A stretch of 64,000 bases of DNA from Streptomyces sp. DHE7-1 (GTDB lineage: Bacteria > Actinomycetota > Actinomycetes > Streptomycetales > Streptomycetaceae). Below the pieces are notes generated by a model, which saw only the letters and a program-made list of their open reading frames with translations, did no database searches and had not been told where the DNA came from. Of the stretch, positions 9,401 to 17,138 are shown piece by piece. The translations under genes were made by a program, and so were the position numbers. The stretch is from contig JACJDG010000003.1 of the NCBI GenBank assembly GCA_016432725.1, positions 7,718,001 through 7,782,000 on the forward strand, in the 5' to 3' direction. The first letter of the stretch is position 1; each line of letters opens with the position of its first letter.

Positions 9401-10846
9401 GTGCGGGACGTGGTGTTCAGTCCTGACGGCAAGAAGCTGGCCACCGCGGGCGAGGACGGCACCGCGCGCCTGTGGGACACCGCCTCCGGCCGCTCCCTTT
9501 ACACCCTCACCCACACAGGTTCCGTGAACGCCGCCGCCTTCAGTCCCGACGGCGCGACCCTGGCGACCGCCGGCAGCGACGGCACCGCCCGCCTGTGGGA
9601 CACCGCCACCGGCCACCTCTCACGCACCCTCACCCACCTGGACGGCGTGAACGCGGTGGTGTTCAGTCCTGACGGCGCGACCCTGGCGACCGCCGGCAGC
9701 GACGGTGCCGTGCAGTTGTGGGGCCTCAGCGGCGGCCGTCCGCTGCGTACCCTCTCCGGCCTGCACAAGGACTCGTACAAAGCGGTGTTCAGTCCCGACG
9801 GCCGCATCCTGGCCGTCGCCGACGAGGACGGCAGCGTGCAACTGCGGGACACCGCGACCGGCCACACCCTGCGCACCCTCCCGGTCCGGCACAGCGTGAA
9901 CGCGGTGGCGTTCAGTCCCGACGGCGCGACCCTGGCCACCGCCGGCGGCGACGGTGCCGTACAGCTGTGGGATCCGACCGGCGGCCGTCCGCTGCGTACC
10001 CTCTCCGGCCTGCACAAGGACTCGTACAAAGCGGTGTTCAGTCCCGACGGCCGTACCCTGGCCGTCGCCGACGAGGACGGCAGCGTGCAACTGTGGGACA
10101 CGGCCACCGGCCACCGCCTGCACACCGTCAGCATCGGCGCCGGTTCCTTGTTCGCGATGGCCTTCAGTCCGGACGGCCACACCCTGGCCACGGGTGGGCT
10201 CGCATGCCCCCTACAGTTGTGGGACACCGCCACCGGCGAACCGCGGCGCACCCTCCCCGTGACCGGTGTCGTGTACGAGATCGTGTTCAGCCCGGACGGC
10301 CGCACCCTGGCCGCCGCCAGCGACCGTGCCACCCTGTGGGACACGGCCACCGGCCGACCCCTGCACGCTCTGACCGGTCACACCAGCACCGTGCTCGCGG
10401 TGTCGTTCAGCCCCGACGGCACGATGCTGGCCACCGCGAGCAGGGACGGCACCGCCCGCCTGTGGGACACCGCCACCGGCCGCTCCCTGCACACCCTGAC
10501 CGGTCACACCGCCAACGTCTCCGCAGCGGCGTTCAGCCCTGACGGCGCGATGCTGGCCACCGCGAGCAGGGACGGCACCGCCCGCCTCTGGGACACCGCC
10601 ACCGGCCGCCCCCTGGACACCCTGACCGGTCACACCAGCACCGTGCTCTCGGTGGTGTTCAGCCCCGACGGCACCACCCTGGCCACCATCGGCGAGGACC
10701 ACACCGCGCGCCTCTGGGACGCGGACCTGCCCGGCCCGGCCGAGGCCACCGCCAGGATCTGCAAGGTCCTGGGGCGGGACCTCACCACGAGCGAGCGGAT
10801 CACCTACCTTCCCCCCGGAGCGACCAGCCGTGTGTGCCCGACCTGA
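6402..10846 (+). CDS. Trypsin-like protease - STAND NTPase - WD40 repeat protein (frameshifted)
   Basis: A protein of about 1,480 residues and modular architecture. Residues 15-190 form a trypsin-fold protease with an intact triad: His in 'TCAHVVE' (about 46), Asp in 'EDVAFLRLEG' and Ser in 'GFSGGPVVDD' (about 165). An nSTAND1-type NTPase follows, with Walker A 'GPSGSGKSS' (about 260), Walker B 'LLVIDQFEELL' (about 336) and 'VLAMRDDFYAPLA'. A single hydrophobic segment ('VLAGLLALVLVAAGVA', about 700) precedes sixteen WD40 blades (about 788-1445), enough for two propellers. The frame breaks at 7568 in a C run; one added C restores it. The likely role is a threat-sensing protease switch, where WD40 senses, NTPase assembles and protease executes. 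This is inference from family architecture. Confidence 0.88.
8770..10730 (+). repeat. WD40 repeat array, 16 blades, with a 249-bp internal duplication
   Basis: Sixteen in-frame units of about 123 bp, each encoding a variant of 'FSPDG..LATAG.DGTARLWDT'. Neighbouring blades are close to identical at DNA level. A two-blade block around 9731-9850 recurs at 9980-10099, offset exactly 249 bp (83 codons) with only a few differences. This indicates recent expansion by slippage or recombination, a typical sign of a diversifying sensor domain. Confidence 0.9.
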
Positions 10847-11056
10847 TCCCCGCCCGCATGGGATGCGCTTCCCCTGAACCACGGTGCGGACGCCACCACC
10901 GGAGCCAGGACCGGAGTCCAAGCGGGAACCGCTCCGCCATGCTTCACAGTTTCCCTCACGCACCGCGCGCGACTGTCGCGCTGAGTGAGAAAAGGTGTCG
11001 AGGACGGGCGCGCGGCATCCTGGAGGCAGGGGCGTGACGGCAGGAGAGGAGGCGTG

Positions 11057-11314
11057 ATGCGAACCAGCGACGAGATCTATCACCGGGTCCGCTGGGACCC
11101 GCGGTTCGACCCGGACCGGTTCGTGCTGGGGATCAGGCAGCGCGGGGGCACCTGCCAACGCGTCCCCCTGACGTCCTTCGTGCCCGGCGGCGACATCCCG
11201 TGGCACCGGGTGCAGTTCATCGAGGCGGACGGCTGGCTGGTCTGGGACCGGGCCACGGGCCTGGACCGCATCGACGCCTCGGGCGCCGGCCGGGCGCGGG
11301 AGCAGAACCGCTGA
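11057..11314 (+). CDS. MJ1316 / DUF504 RNA-repair domain protein
   Basis: An 85-residue protein consisting of one MJ1316-type domain: 'IYHRVRWDPRFDPDRFVLGI', 'VPLTSFVPGGDIPWHRVQFI' and 'VWDRATGLDRIDASG'. The 'GDIPWHRV' core is diagnostic. The domain is proposed to recognise 2',3'-cyclic phosphate RNA ends and is found alone or fused to nucleotidyltransferases and 2H enzymes. ATG 11057 follows GGAGAGGAGG; longer frames upstream lack such a site. It stands between the trypsin-STAND gene and the conservon, without an evident operon. Confidence 0.85.
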   Translation: MRTSDEIYHRVRWDPRFDPDRFVLGIRQRGGTCQRVPLTSFVPGGDIPWHRVQFIEADGWLVWDRATGLDRIDASGAGRAREQNR

Positions 11315-11472
11315 CCTACCTGGGCTCGGCGCTCGTGGGTCCGACACGGACGCCTGGTAAAGCGTTCAAAGTACAACGGTTCGATTTCTGTACGCGCCAG
11401 GGCTGACGCCGGGGTACTGGTGCGCGATAACGTGCCCGCTCGGCCTGATCATCGTACTGTCCGGGGACTGTT

Positions 11473-13041
11473 ATGCCTGATCCTTCCACGCCGCCGGACG
11501 ACCGGCCGGCGCCTGCCGTGACGCCCCGTGCGACGGCCGAGCCGCCGGCCGGGTCCTTGAGACGGCGTCTGATGCTGTCGTCCGTGCTGCCGTCGGGCGT
11601 GGTCGCCGTCACCGGTGCGGTGGCCACCGCGCTGGTCGGCGACGGCCACCTGGAACGGGCATACCAGGGAGCGGCGTTCGGCGGGGTGGTGCTCATCGGC
11701 ACCGTGGCGGCCGCGATCGCGGGCGTACGGGCTTCGGCGGAGGCACGAGCAGTCACCAAACAGTGGGCCGAGCTGTCCCGCGCAGCCGACCGAAACCGAG
11801 CCGAGCTGGCCGAGTTGATTCGTGCCACCGCCGAGGGCAGGGCGGAACTGGAGTCGCTGTGTCGTCGGTTGCGGGCCGGGGAGCGGCCTGCGCGACGCCG
11901 GCCGGAACTCCCGCCGCAGACCGGCCCGGACGAACTCTCCCGCCTGGGCTTCGAGATCGCCGTGGCCCGGCACGGGGCCGAGGCGGCCCTGCTGGAGACC
12001 GCCGCCTCCGCGATCGGTGCGGAACACCACTCGCGGCTGGAGCAGTTCGCGGTGTTCGCCAACCTGGCGCGCCGTCTGGAGTCCCTGGTGCACCGCGAGA
12101 TCGGCCTGCTGGACGACCTGGAGAACGAGGTCGAGGACCCCGACCTGCTCAAGGGGCTGTTCCGGGTGGACCACCTGTCCACCCGGATCCGCCGCTACGC
12201 CGAGAACCTGGCGGTGCTCGGCGGCGCGAACCCCCACCGCCAGTGGACCCGCCCCGTCGGCCTGACCGACGTGCTGCGTTCCGCCGTCGCCGAGATCGAC
12301 CAGTACGCCCGGGTCAAGCTGGTCCCGCCTGTCGAGGGATCGGTAAGCGGCCACGCCGTGGTCGACGTCGTCCACCTGCTGGCCGAACTGCTCGAGAACG
12401 CGACGGTCTTCTCGCCGCCCCAGACCACCGTGCACGTGCGGGTGGAGCCCGTCGCCGCGGGGGTGGCGATCGAGGTCGAGGACCGGGGCCTGGGCATGTC
12501 CCCGGCCGAACGCGGCCAGATGAACACCGTCTTGAGCGCGCCCGACAAGGTCGCGCTCGGCGAGCTGCTGCAAGACGGCCGCATCGGCCTGTACGTGGTC
12601 TCCGTCCTGGCTCAGCGGCACGACATCGCCGTGCAGTTGCAGAGCAACGTCTACGGCGGCACCCAGGCCGTCATGGTGCTGCCCGAGGCCCTGCTCGGTC
12701 CGCGGTCGGCGACTCCTGCCCCGGCCCTCCACACCGCCCCGGCCCCGGACGAGGAGCCGCACGATCCGGCGGGGACCGGCGCGGTGGACGCCCGGGCGCC
12801 GGAGGCGACCGCCGTGGCGGATCCGAGCGCACCCGATGCCGGACCCGAGCCCGCCCCGGCCCCCTCCGACGACGAGGACGACCGCCCGCGGCTGCCTCAA
12901 CGCCGCCGCCAGGACCACGCCGCCGAAGCGCCGCAGCCGGTCCGTGGTGCCGGTGCCGCCGAGGACACCGCCCACGACCCCGGCCTCATGGCCGCATTCC
13001 AGACCGGACTACGCAGGGCCGAGGAAGCCGAGACGCCCTGA
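11473..13041 (+). CDS. cvnA: Conservon sensor histidine-kinase-like protein CvnA
   Basis: A 522-residue membrane-anchored protein with two N-terminal hydrophobic segments (about residues 38-55 and 63-85). A signal-transducing helical region with 'LARRLESLVHREIGLLDDLE' and 'LFRVDHLSTRIRRYAENL' follows. The GHKL ATPase has its N-box at 'HLLAELLENATVFSPP' (about 300) and its G1 box at 'VEDRGLGMSPAERG'. The 'DHLSTRIRRYAENL' segment replaces a canonical phosphoacceptor H-box. A proline/acid-rich tail of about 100 residues ends the protein. It heads a four-gene conservon (cvnABCD), which in Streptomyces links a membrane kinase-like protein to a small GTPase and affects antibiotic production and development. 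Confidence 0.92.
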   Translation: MPDPSTPPDDRPAPAVTPRATAEPPAGSLRRRLMLSSVLPSGVVAVTGAVATALVGDGHLERAYQGAAFGGVVLIGTVAAAIAGVRASAEARAVTKQWAELSRAADRNRAELAELIRATAEGRAELESLCRRLRAGERPARRRPELPPQTGPDELSRLGFEIAVARHGAEAALLETAASAIGAEHHSRLEQFAVFANLARRLESLVHREIGLLDDLENEVEDPDLLKGLFRVDHLSTRIRRYAENLAVLGGANPHRQWTRPVGLTDVLRSAVAEIDQYARVKLVPPVEGSVSGHAVVDVVHLLAELLENATVFSPPQTTVHVRVEPVAAGVAIEVEDRGLGMSPAERGQMNTVLSAPDKVALGELLQDGRIGLYVVSVLAQRHDIAVQLQSNVYGGTQAVMVLPEALLGPRSATPAPALHTAPAPDEEPHDPAGTGAVDARAPEATAVADPSAPDAGPEPAPAPSDDEDDRPRLPQRRRQDHAAEAPQPVRGAGAAEDTAHDPGLMAAFQTGLRRAEEAETP

Positions 13042-13114
13042 TGGCCGAGGCCGCCCGAAGGCCCGAGGCCTGTGCAGCAAAACGTTTCCTTCTGCCGAAG
13101 AGGAGTACACGATC

Positions 13115-13507
13115 GTGGCGAGCGAAGACCTTTCCTGGCTGTTGACGGGTCTGGTGAACCGGGTGCCGCACACCCGAAGCGCGTTGTTGCTGTCCTCGGA
13201 CGGGCTGGTGAAGGCAGCGGAGGGGCTGGACAAGGACGCCGCGGACCAGCTGGCCGCGCTCGCCAGCGGGCTGTACTCGCTGGCGCGCAGCGCGGGCCGG
13301 CACTTCGACGACGGGGGTGACGTGCGGCAGATCGTCACGGAGCTCAGCAGCTCGCTGCTGTTCGTCTCGTCCGCCGGCCACGGCGCGGTGCTGGCGGTGC
13401 TGGCCGGACGCGACGCGGACGCGGCGGTTCTGGGCTACGAGATGGGGATGCTGGTGAAGAGCGTCCGTCCGCACCTGGCCACACCGCCCCGGCAATCGGT
13501 GGGGTGA
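13115..13507 (+). CDS. cvnB: Roadblock/LC7 domain protein CvnB
   Basis: A 130-residue roadblock protein: 'DLSWLLTGLVNRVPHTRSALLLSSDGL', 'DQLAALASGLYSLARSAGRHF' and 'GAVLAVLAGRDADAAVLGYEM'. GTG 13115 is chosen for the AGAGGAG before it and for the family start. Roadblock proteins act as GTPase regulators, here the presumed partner of CvnD. It lies 73 bp after cvnA and 3 bp before cvnC. Confidence 0.92.
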   Translation: MASEDLSWLLTGLVNRVPHTRSALLLSSDGLVKAAEGLDKDAADQLAALASGLYSLARSAGRHFDDGGDVRQIVTELSSSLLFVSSAGHGAVLAVLAGRDADAAVLGYEMGMLVKSVRPHLATPPRQSVG

Positions 13508-13510
13508 CCG

Positions 13511-13897
13511 ATGACGCCGGTCCTCCCGGACGGACCGCAGCTCGACGAAGCGGCCGGGCGGCTGGTCCGCCCCTACACCGTGAGCGACGGCCGGACCAGG
13601 GCCACCTCCCACTTCACGCTGGTGACCACGGTGCGGGCCACCGGCGCCCAGACGGAGGGCGCTTTCGGGCTCGAGCACGCGCAGGTGCTGGCGCTGTGCG
13701 AACAGCCGGTGAGCGTTGCCGAGGTCGCGGCCCGGATGCAGGTGCCCGCCGCCGTGGTCAAAGTACTGCTGTCCGATCTGGCCGAGGGTGGCGCGGTGGT
13801 CGCAGGTGATACGCGGCCGACGCCCGCGGGCCACTCCGCACGACCTGATCGAGACCTCCTGGAAGCGATACGCGATGGCCTCCTCAAACGACTGTGA
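13511..13897 (+). CDS. cvnC: DUF742 protein CvnC
   Basis: A 128-residue DUF742 protein with the conserved start 'RLVRPYTVSDGRT', a winged-helix-like middle ('EHAQVLALCEQPVSVAEVAARMQVPAAVVKVLLSDLAEGG') and the C-terminal 'DLLEAIRDGLLKRL'. The last 23 bases overlap cvnD. It is a standard third member of conservons; its function is not firmly known. Confidence 0.92.
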   Translation: MTPVLPDGPQLDEAAGRLVRPYTVSDGRTRATSHFTLVTTVRATGAQTEGAFGLEHAQVLALCEQPVSVAEVAARMQVPAAVVKVLLSDLAEGGAVVAGDTRPTPAGHSARPDRDLLEAIRDGLLKRL

Positions 13898-14498
13898 CCC
13901 GCTGCCCGCCGACGTCCTGCCGGTGGGCGTCAAGGTGCTGATCGCCGGCGGGTTCGGCGTGGGCAAGACCACCTTCGTCAACGCGCTCAGCGAGATCGAG
14001 CCGCTGAGCACCGAGGAGATGCTGACCGCCGTCAGCGCGGCCACGGACCGGCTGGACGGAGTGGAGAACAAGGCCACCACCACGGTGGCCCTGGACTTCG
14101 GCCGGATCACGCTCAGTCCGGCCCACATCCTGTACCTGTTCGGCACGCCGGGGCAGGAGCGCTTCTGGTTCCTGTGGGACGAACTCTCCGAGGGAGCGCT
14201 CGGGGCGGTGGTCCTGGCGGACACCCGCAGGCTGGAGCACTCCTTCGCGGCGGTGGACTTCTTCGAGCGGCGCGGCATCCCCTTCGTCGTCGCCGTCAAC
14301 GAGTTCGACGGAGCTCACCGCTACCGCGGGGAGGAGGTGCGGACCGCGCTCGACCTCAGGCAGGAGGTGCCGGTGGTGCTGTGCGACGCCCGCGTCCAGA
14401 ACTCGGGCATACGCGTGCTGCTCGATCTGGTTCAGCATCTGATCACGACAAGGAGTTCCCATGTCAGCGACACCGACCAACCCACCGTCCGGGCCTGA
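13875..14498 (+). CDS. cvnD: Small GTP-binding protein CvnD
   Basis: A 207-residue Ras-like GTPase. G1 is 'GGFGVGKTTF' (about residue 24), G3 is 'GTPGQERFWFLWDELSEGA' (about 92) and G4 is 'VAVNEFD' (about 139), with a threonine-rich switch I region ('ENKATTTVALDFG'). ATG 13875 overlaps the end of cvnC, and the gene overlaps the following GAF gene by 38 bp, so translation is tightly coupled. GTP state is presumably set by CvnB/CvnC. Confidence 0.93.
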   Translation: MASSNDCDPLPADVLPVGVKVLIAGGFGVGKTTFVNALSEIEPLSTEEMLTAVSAATDRLDGVENKATTTVALDFGRITLSPAHILYLFGTPGQERFWFLWDELSEGALGAVVLADTRRLEHSFAAVDFFERRGIPFVVAVNEFDGAHRYRGEEVRTALDLRQEVPVVLCDARVQNSGIRVLLDLVQHLITTRSSHVSDTDQPTVRA

Positions 14499-15078
14499 GT
14501 CCGGGATCGCCCTGCGTCATCTGCTCCTCCCTCCGGAGGATCCACAGGTGCGTACCCGGTCCGAGCGGCTGCGCGAGCTGGGCATCGTGGCCCGTCCGGA
14601 CGCCGAACTCGACGACTTCGCACGTCGGCTGGCCCAGCGCACCGGCGGCTGCTACGCCGGGGTCAACTTCTTCCTCGACGCCGACCGCCAGTACTTCGCC
14701 GGGTTGTACAGCGCCGCGCAGGAGACCACGGTCCACGTGGGGCCGCCGTTGCTTGAGGAGCCGGTGCCCGGCCGCGTCATGCCCCGTGACATCGACATGG
14801 GCATCTGCCCGCACGTTGTCAAGCGCCGGCGGGCGCTGGTGCTGGAGGACATCCGGGACTTCCCGCGGTTCGCCGGCAACCCGGTGGTCGACGCGATCGG
14901 CGTTCACTCCTACCTGGGCGCACCGCTGATAGACAGCACCGGCGTGGTCCTGGGCACGATCTGCGTGGTCGACCAGGACCCGCAGCCGTGGGGGCGCGAG
15001 GGGCTGGAAACCATCAAGGCCATGGCTGCCGAACTGGTCGAGCGACTGGAGAGGTCGGCGAAGCACCAGGCTCGCTGA
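14461..15078 (+). CDS. GAF domain protein, fifth member of the conservon
   Basis: A 205-residue protein with a single GAF domain spanning about residues 45-195 ('FARRLAQRTGGCYAGVNFFLDADRQYFAGLY', 'GICPHVVKRRRALVLEDIRDFPRFAGNPVV', 'VHSYLGAPLIDSTGVVLGTICVVDQDP'). It has no output domain. The 38-bp overlap with cvnD makes it part of the same operon, where P450 genes sit in some other conservons. It could deliver a ligand or redox signal to the GTPase module; the ligand is unknown. Confidence 0.88.
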   Translation: MSATPTNPPSGPESGIALRHLLLPPEDPQVRTRSERLRELGIVARPDAELDDFARRLAQRTGGCYAGVNFFLDADRQYFAGLYSAAQETTVHVGPPLLEEPVPGRVMPRDIDMGICPHVVKRRRALVLEDIRDFPRFAGNPVVDAIGVHSYLGAPLIDSTGVVLGTICVVDQDPQPWGREGLETIKAMAAELVERLERSAKHQAR

Positions 15079-15209
15079 GACGGGGAGGAGGGCGAGGGAC
15101 GTTCGGTCGATCGAGCCCGGGGAGTGGTTCCGGTGAGCGGTGCGGGTACGCCTGCCCGAGCAACCGACCCGCCGCACGACGGCATCTTCTGGTGCGAAAT
15201 ACTCTCCCG

Positions 15210-15698
15210 ATGAGTTCACGCACTTCCCCGACCCGTCGGCCGATCACGATACGGAGGGCCGTCGCGAGGGATGCCAAACGGCTCACACGGCTCGTACGCA
15301 GCTCGGGCGCCTACCAGGGCCAGTACGCGTCCGCGGTCGCGGGCTATCGGGTCGGCCCCGATTACCTCGACGCCCACCGCGCCTTCGTGGCCGTCGGCGC
15401 CGACGAGGACGGAGGCCGGGTTCTCGGGTTCTACTCGCTCGTCCTCGATCCACCGGAACTCGATCTGCTGTTCGTCGCAGACGAGGCGCAGGGACGGGGT
15501 ATAGGACGACAGCTCGTCGAGCACATGCGGTCCGAGGCCCGGGCCGCCGGGCTCGACCGTCTCAAGGTCGTGTCGCATCGTCCCGCTGAGGACTTCTACC
15601 ACCGCGTGGGCGCGGTGCGGACCGGGACCGCGCTCGCGAACCCGCCCGCCGTGCCGTGGGACCGTCCCGAATTCGAGTTCCGCATCTCCTCGGAATGA
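15210..15698 (+). CDS. GNAT family N-acetyltransferase
   Basis: A 162-residue GNAT. The acetyl-CoA loop is 'DEAQGRGIGRQLVEHM' (Q/R-x-x-G-x-G/A form) after the beta4 strand 'LDLLFV'. The N-terminal part reads 'ITIRRAVARDAKRLTRLVRSSGAYQ'. Late motifs 'LKVVSHRPAEDFYHRVGAVRTG' are also typical. The ATG at 15210 has no strong ribosome site nearby, so the start is uncertain. The substrate is unknown. Confidence 0.85.
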   Translation: MSSRTSPTRRPITIRRAVARDAKRLTRLVRSSGAYQGQYASAVAGYRVGPDYLDAHRAFVAVGADEDGGRVLGFYSLVLDPPELDLLFVADEAQGRGIGRQLVEHMRSEARAAGLDRLKVVSHRPAEDFYHRVGAVRTGTALANPPAVPWDRPEFEFRISSE

Positions 15699-15938
15699 CG
15701 AAGCGCTCCGGTCCACTCCCGGCGGCTCCCTCACTTCCGGAGTCGTAAAAAGCGCTCTCTATGGGTCGGGTCGGAGGACTGCCGCCGCACCCGCGACGCG
15801 GCGAACAAGAGGGTGAGGCGGACCCACTCAGGCGCCGTTTCCACCGGGAATGCGCTGCGGGGTGGCGTGGTTTACCAGGCTGTCTGACATGGCGGAGTCA
15901 ATCGACTCGGGATGTGGGACAAGGGAAGGAGCCCTCTC

Positions 15939-16103
15939 ATGGCACGCAGCACCGTGCGGCCCGTCGTCACGTTGAGGTCGACGGCCGGTACCGGAGCCGT
16001 CCACGTGACCCGCAAGAACCGTCTGAACGATCCCGACCGGCTGGTCCTGCGCAAGTACGACCCCGTGATCGGCAAGCACGTCCCGTTCCGCGAGGAGCGC
16101 TGA
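15939..16103 (+). CDS. rpmG: 50S ribosomal protein L33, Cys-free paralogue
   Basis: A 54-residue L33: 'MARSTVRPVVTLRSTAGTG' then 'VTRKNRLNDPDRLVLRKYDPVIGKHVPFREE'. The four zinc-ligand cysteines of the primary L33 are absent, so this is the C-minus, zinc-independent form. AAGGGAAGGAG precedes the ATG. It is first of three closely spaced alternative ribosomal genes. Such sets are normally repressed by Zur and induced when zinc is scarce. Confidence 0.95.
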   Translation: MARSTVRPVVTLRSTAGTGAVHVTRKNRLNDPDRLVLRKYDPVIGKHVPFREER

Positions 16104-16153
16104 CGCCCACCTCCGCCGCCCGGCGACGGAGACCTCCCAAGGAGGGACATTCC

Positions 16154-16414
16154 ATGAGGCCCGGCATACACCCCGTCTCCCGCCCCGTCGTCTTCCGCGA
16201 CCGGGCGTCGGGGTTCCACCTGCTCACCCGCACGACCATCGACACCCGGCAGACGGTCGAGTGGGCGGACGGCATCACCTACCCGGTCGTCGACGTCGAG
16301 ACCTCGTCGGCGAGCCACCCGTTCTACACCGGCAACGCGCGCGTCGTCGACACCGCGGGCCGCGTGCGACGCTTCGAGCGCCGCTACGGCCGTACCACTG
16401 CGGCCCGGGTCTGA
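16154..16414 (+). CDS. rpmE2: 50S ribosomal protein L31 type B
   Basis: An 86-residue type B L31 starting 'MRPGIHPVSRPVVFRD'. 'HPFYTGNARVVDTAGRVRRFERRYG' is the family signature. The C-x-x-C zinc motif of type A L31 is missing. ATG 16154 follows AAGGAGG. It is 50 bp after rpmG and probably cotranscribed. It should replace zinc-bound L31 on ribosomes under zinc limitation. Confidence 0.95.
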   Translation: MRPGIHPVSRPVVFRDRASGFHLLTRTTIDTRQTVEWADGITYPVVDVETSSASHPFYTGNARVVDTAGRVRRFERRYGRTTAARV

Positions 16415-16450
16415 GTCGCGGGCCCGTTCGATCTCTGAGAGGAGCCCCTC

Positions 16451-16573
16451 ATGAAGGTGCGCAACTCCTTGCGTTCACTGAAGGCCAGGCCCGGCGCCCA
16501 GGTGGTGCGCCGACGGGGCGTGACCTTCGTCATCAACAAGAAGGACCCCCGCTTCAAGGCCCGGCAGGGCTGA
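16451..16573 (+). CDS. rpmJ: 50S ribosomal protein L36, Cys-free paralogue
   Basis: A 40-residue protein reading 'MKVRNSLRSLKARPGAQVV' and 'GVTFVINKKDPRFKARQG', clearly L36. The C-x2-C...C-x4-H zinc site of the usual short L36 is absent, so this is the alternative, zinc-free form. Ribosome site GAGAGGAG lies just upstream. It completes the rpmG-rpmE2-rpmJ unit. Confidence 0.93.
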   Translation: MKVRNSLRSLKARPGAQVVRRRGVTFVINKKDPRFKARQG

Positions 16574-17138
16574 CGACCCGCATCCGCCCTCTGCGGGGGC
16601 GGGGGCGCCGCACGCTCGACGCGCGGCTCCCTGACCAGCCGGGCCCAGCGCCCGGCCCGCGATGGTCCGTCCCTGCGGGTGCGGGGCCGGGCGGCGGAAA
16701 CCCGCCGGTTCCGCCTCCGGGCACTCGCCACCGGACGAGATCGCTCCACGGACGGGAAGTGAGCGACGGACGGCGGGGGACGACGGACGGGCCCGAGATC
16801 CAGGACCCGTCGGATCCGGAAGGCGGGCGCCGTGAGCGGCCGCCTTCCGGTCAGCGGGGCCGTACGAGTCGGCGGGACAGGACAGGCGGCCGGCAGCCCC
16901 AAGGTGACCGACGCGTGCACCGCTGCCTCTCTCCTCATGAACCCGCAGTCTGGCAGACGGAGTTGTGCGACGCCGGGGCGGGTCCGGACACCTGGCGCAC
17001 CCGGGCGTGGTCGGGTGCGGCAGCAACCCCTCGACCACGACGGGGACCACACCGGGCGCATGGCTCTCACATCACCTCGGACCCGAAGTCCCACGAGAGC
17101 ACCAACGGTCTCCGGCGGACAAGACTCTTCCCCGGTGG
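16574..17138. other. Gene-free stretch after the ribosomal trio
   Basis: About 565 bp with no convincing gene on either strand. A CCGCCC/GGGCGG hairpin at 16584-16602 directly follows rpmJ and may terminate that unit. The remaining open frames have no recognisable family and poor ribosome sites. Confidence 0.5.

Noticed and set aside
7559..9616. 685-residue minus-strand open frame antisense to the STAND-WD40 gene
   Set aside because: It mirrors the repetitive WD40 coding strand (G-x-x-x-Q repeats) and has no family, start signal or ribosome site; a by-product of high G+C and codon bias.
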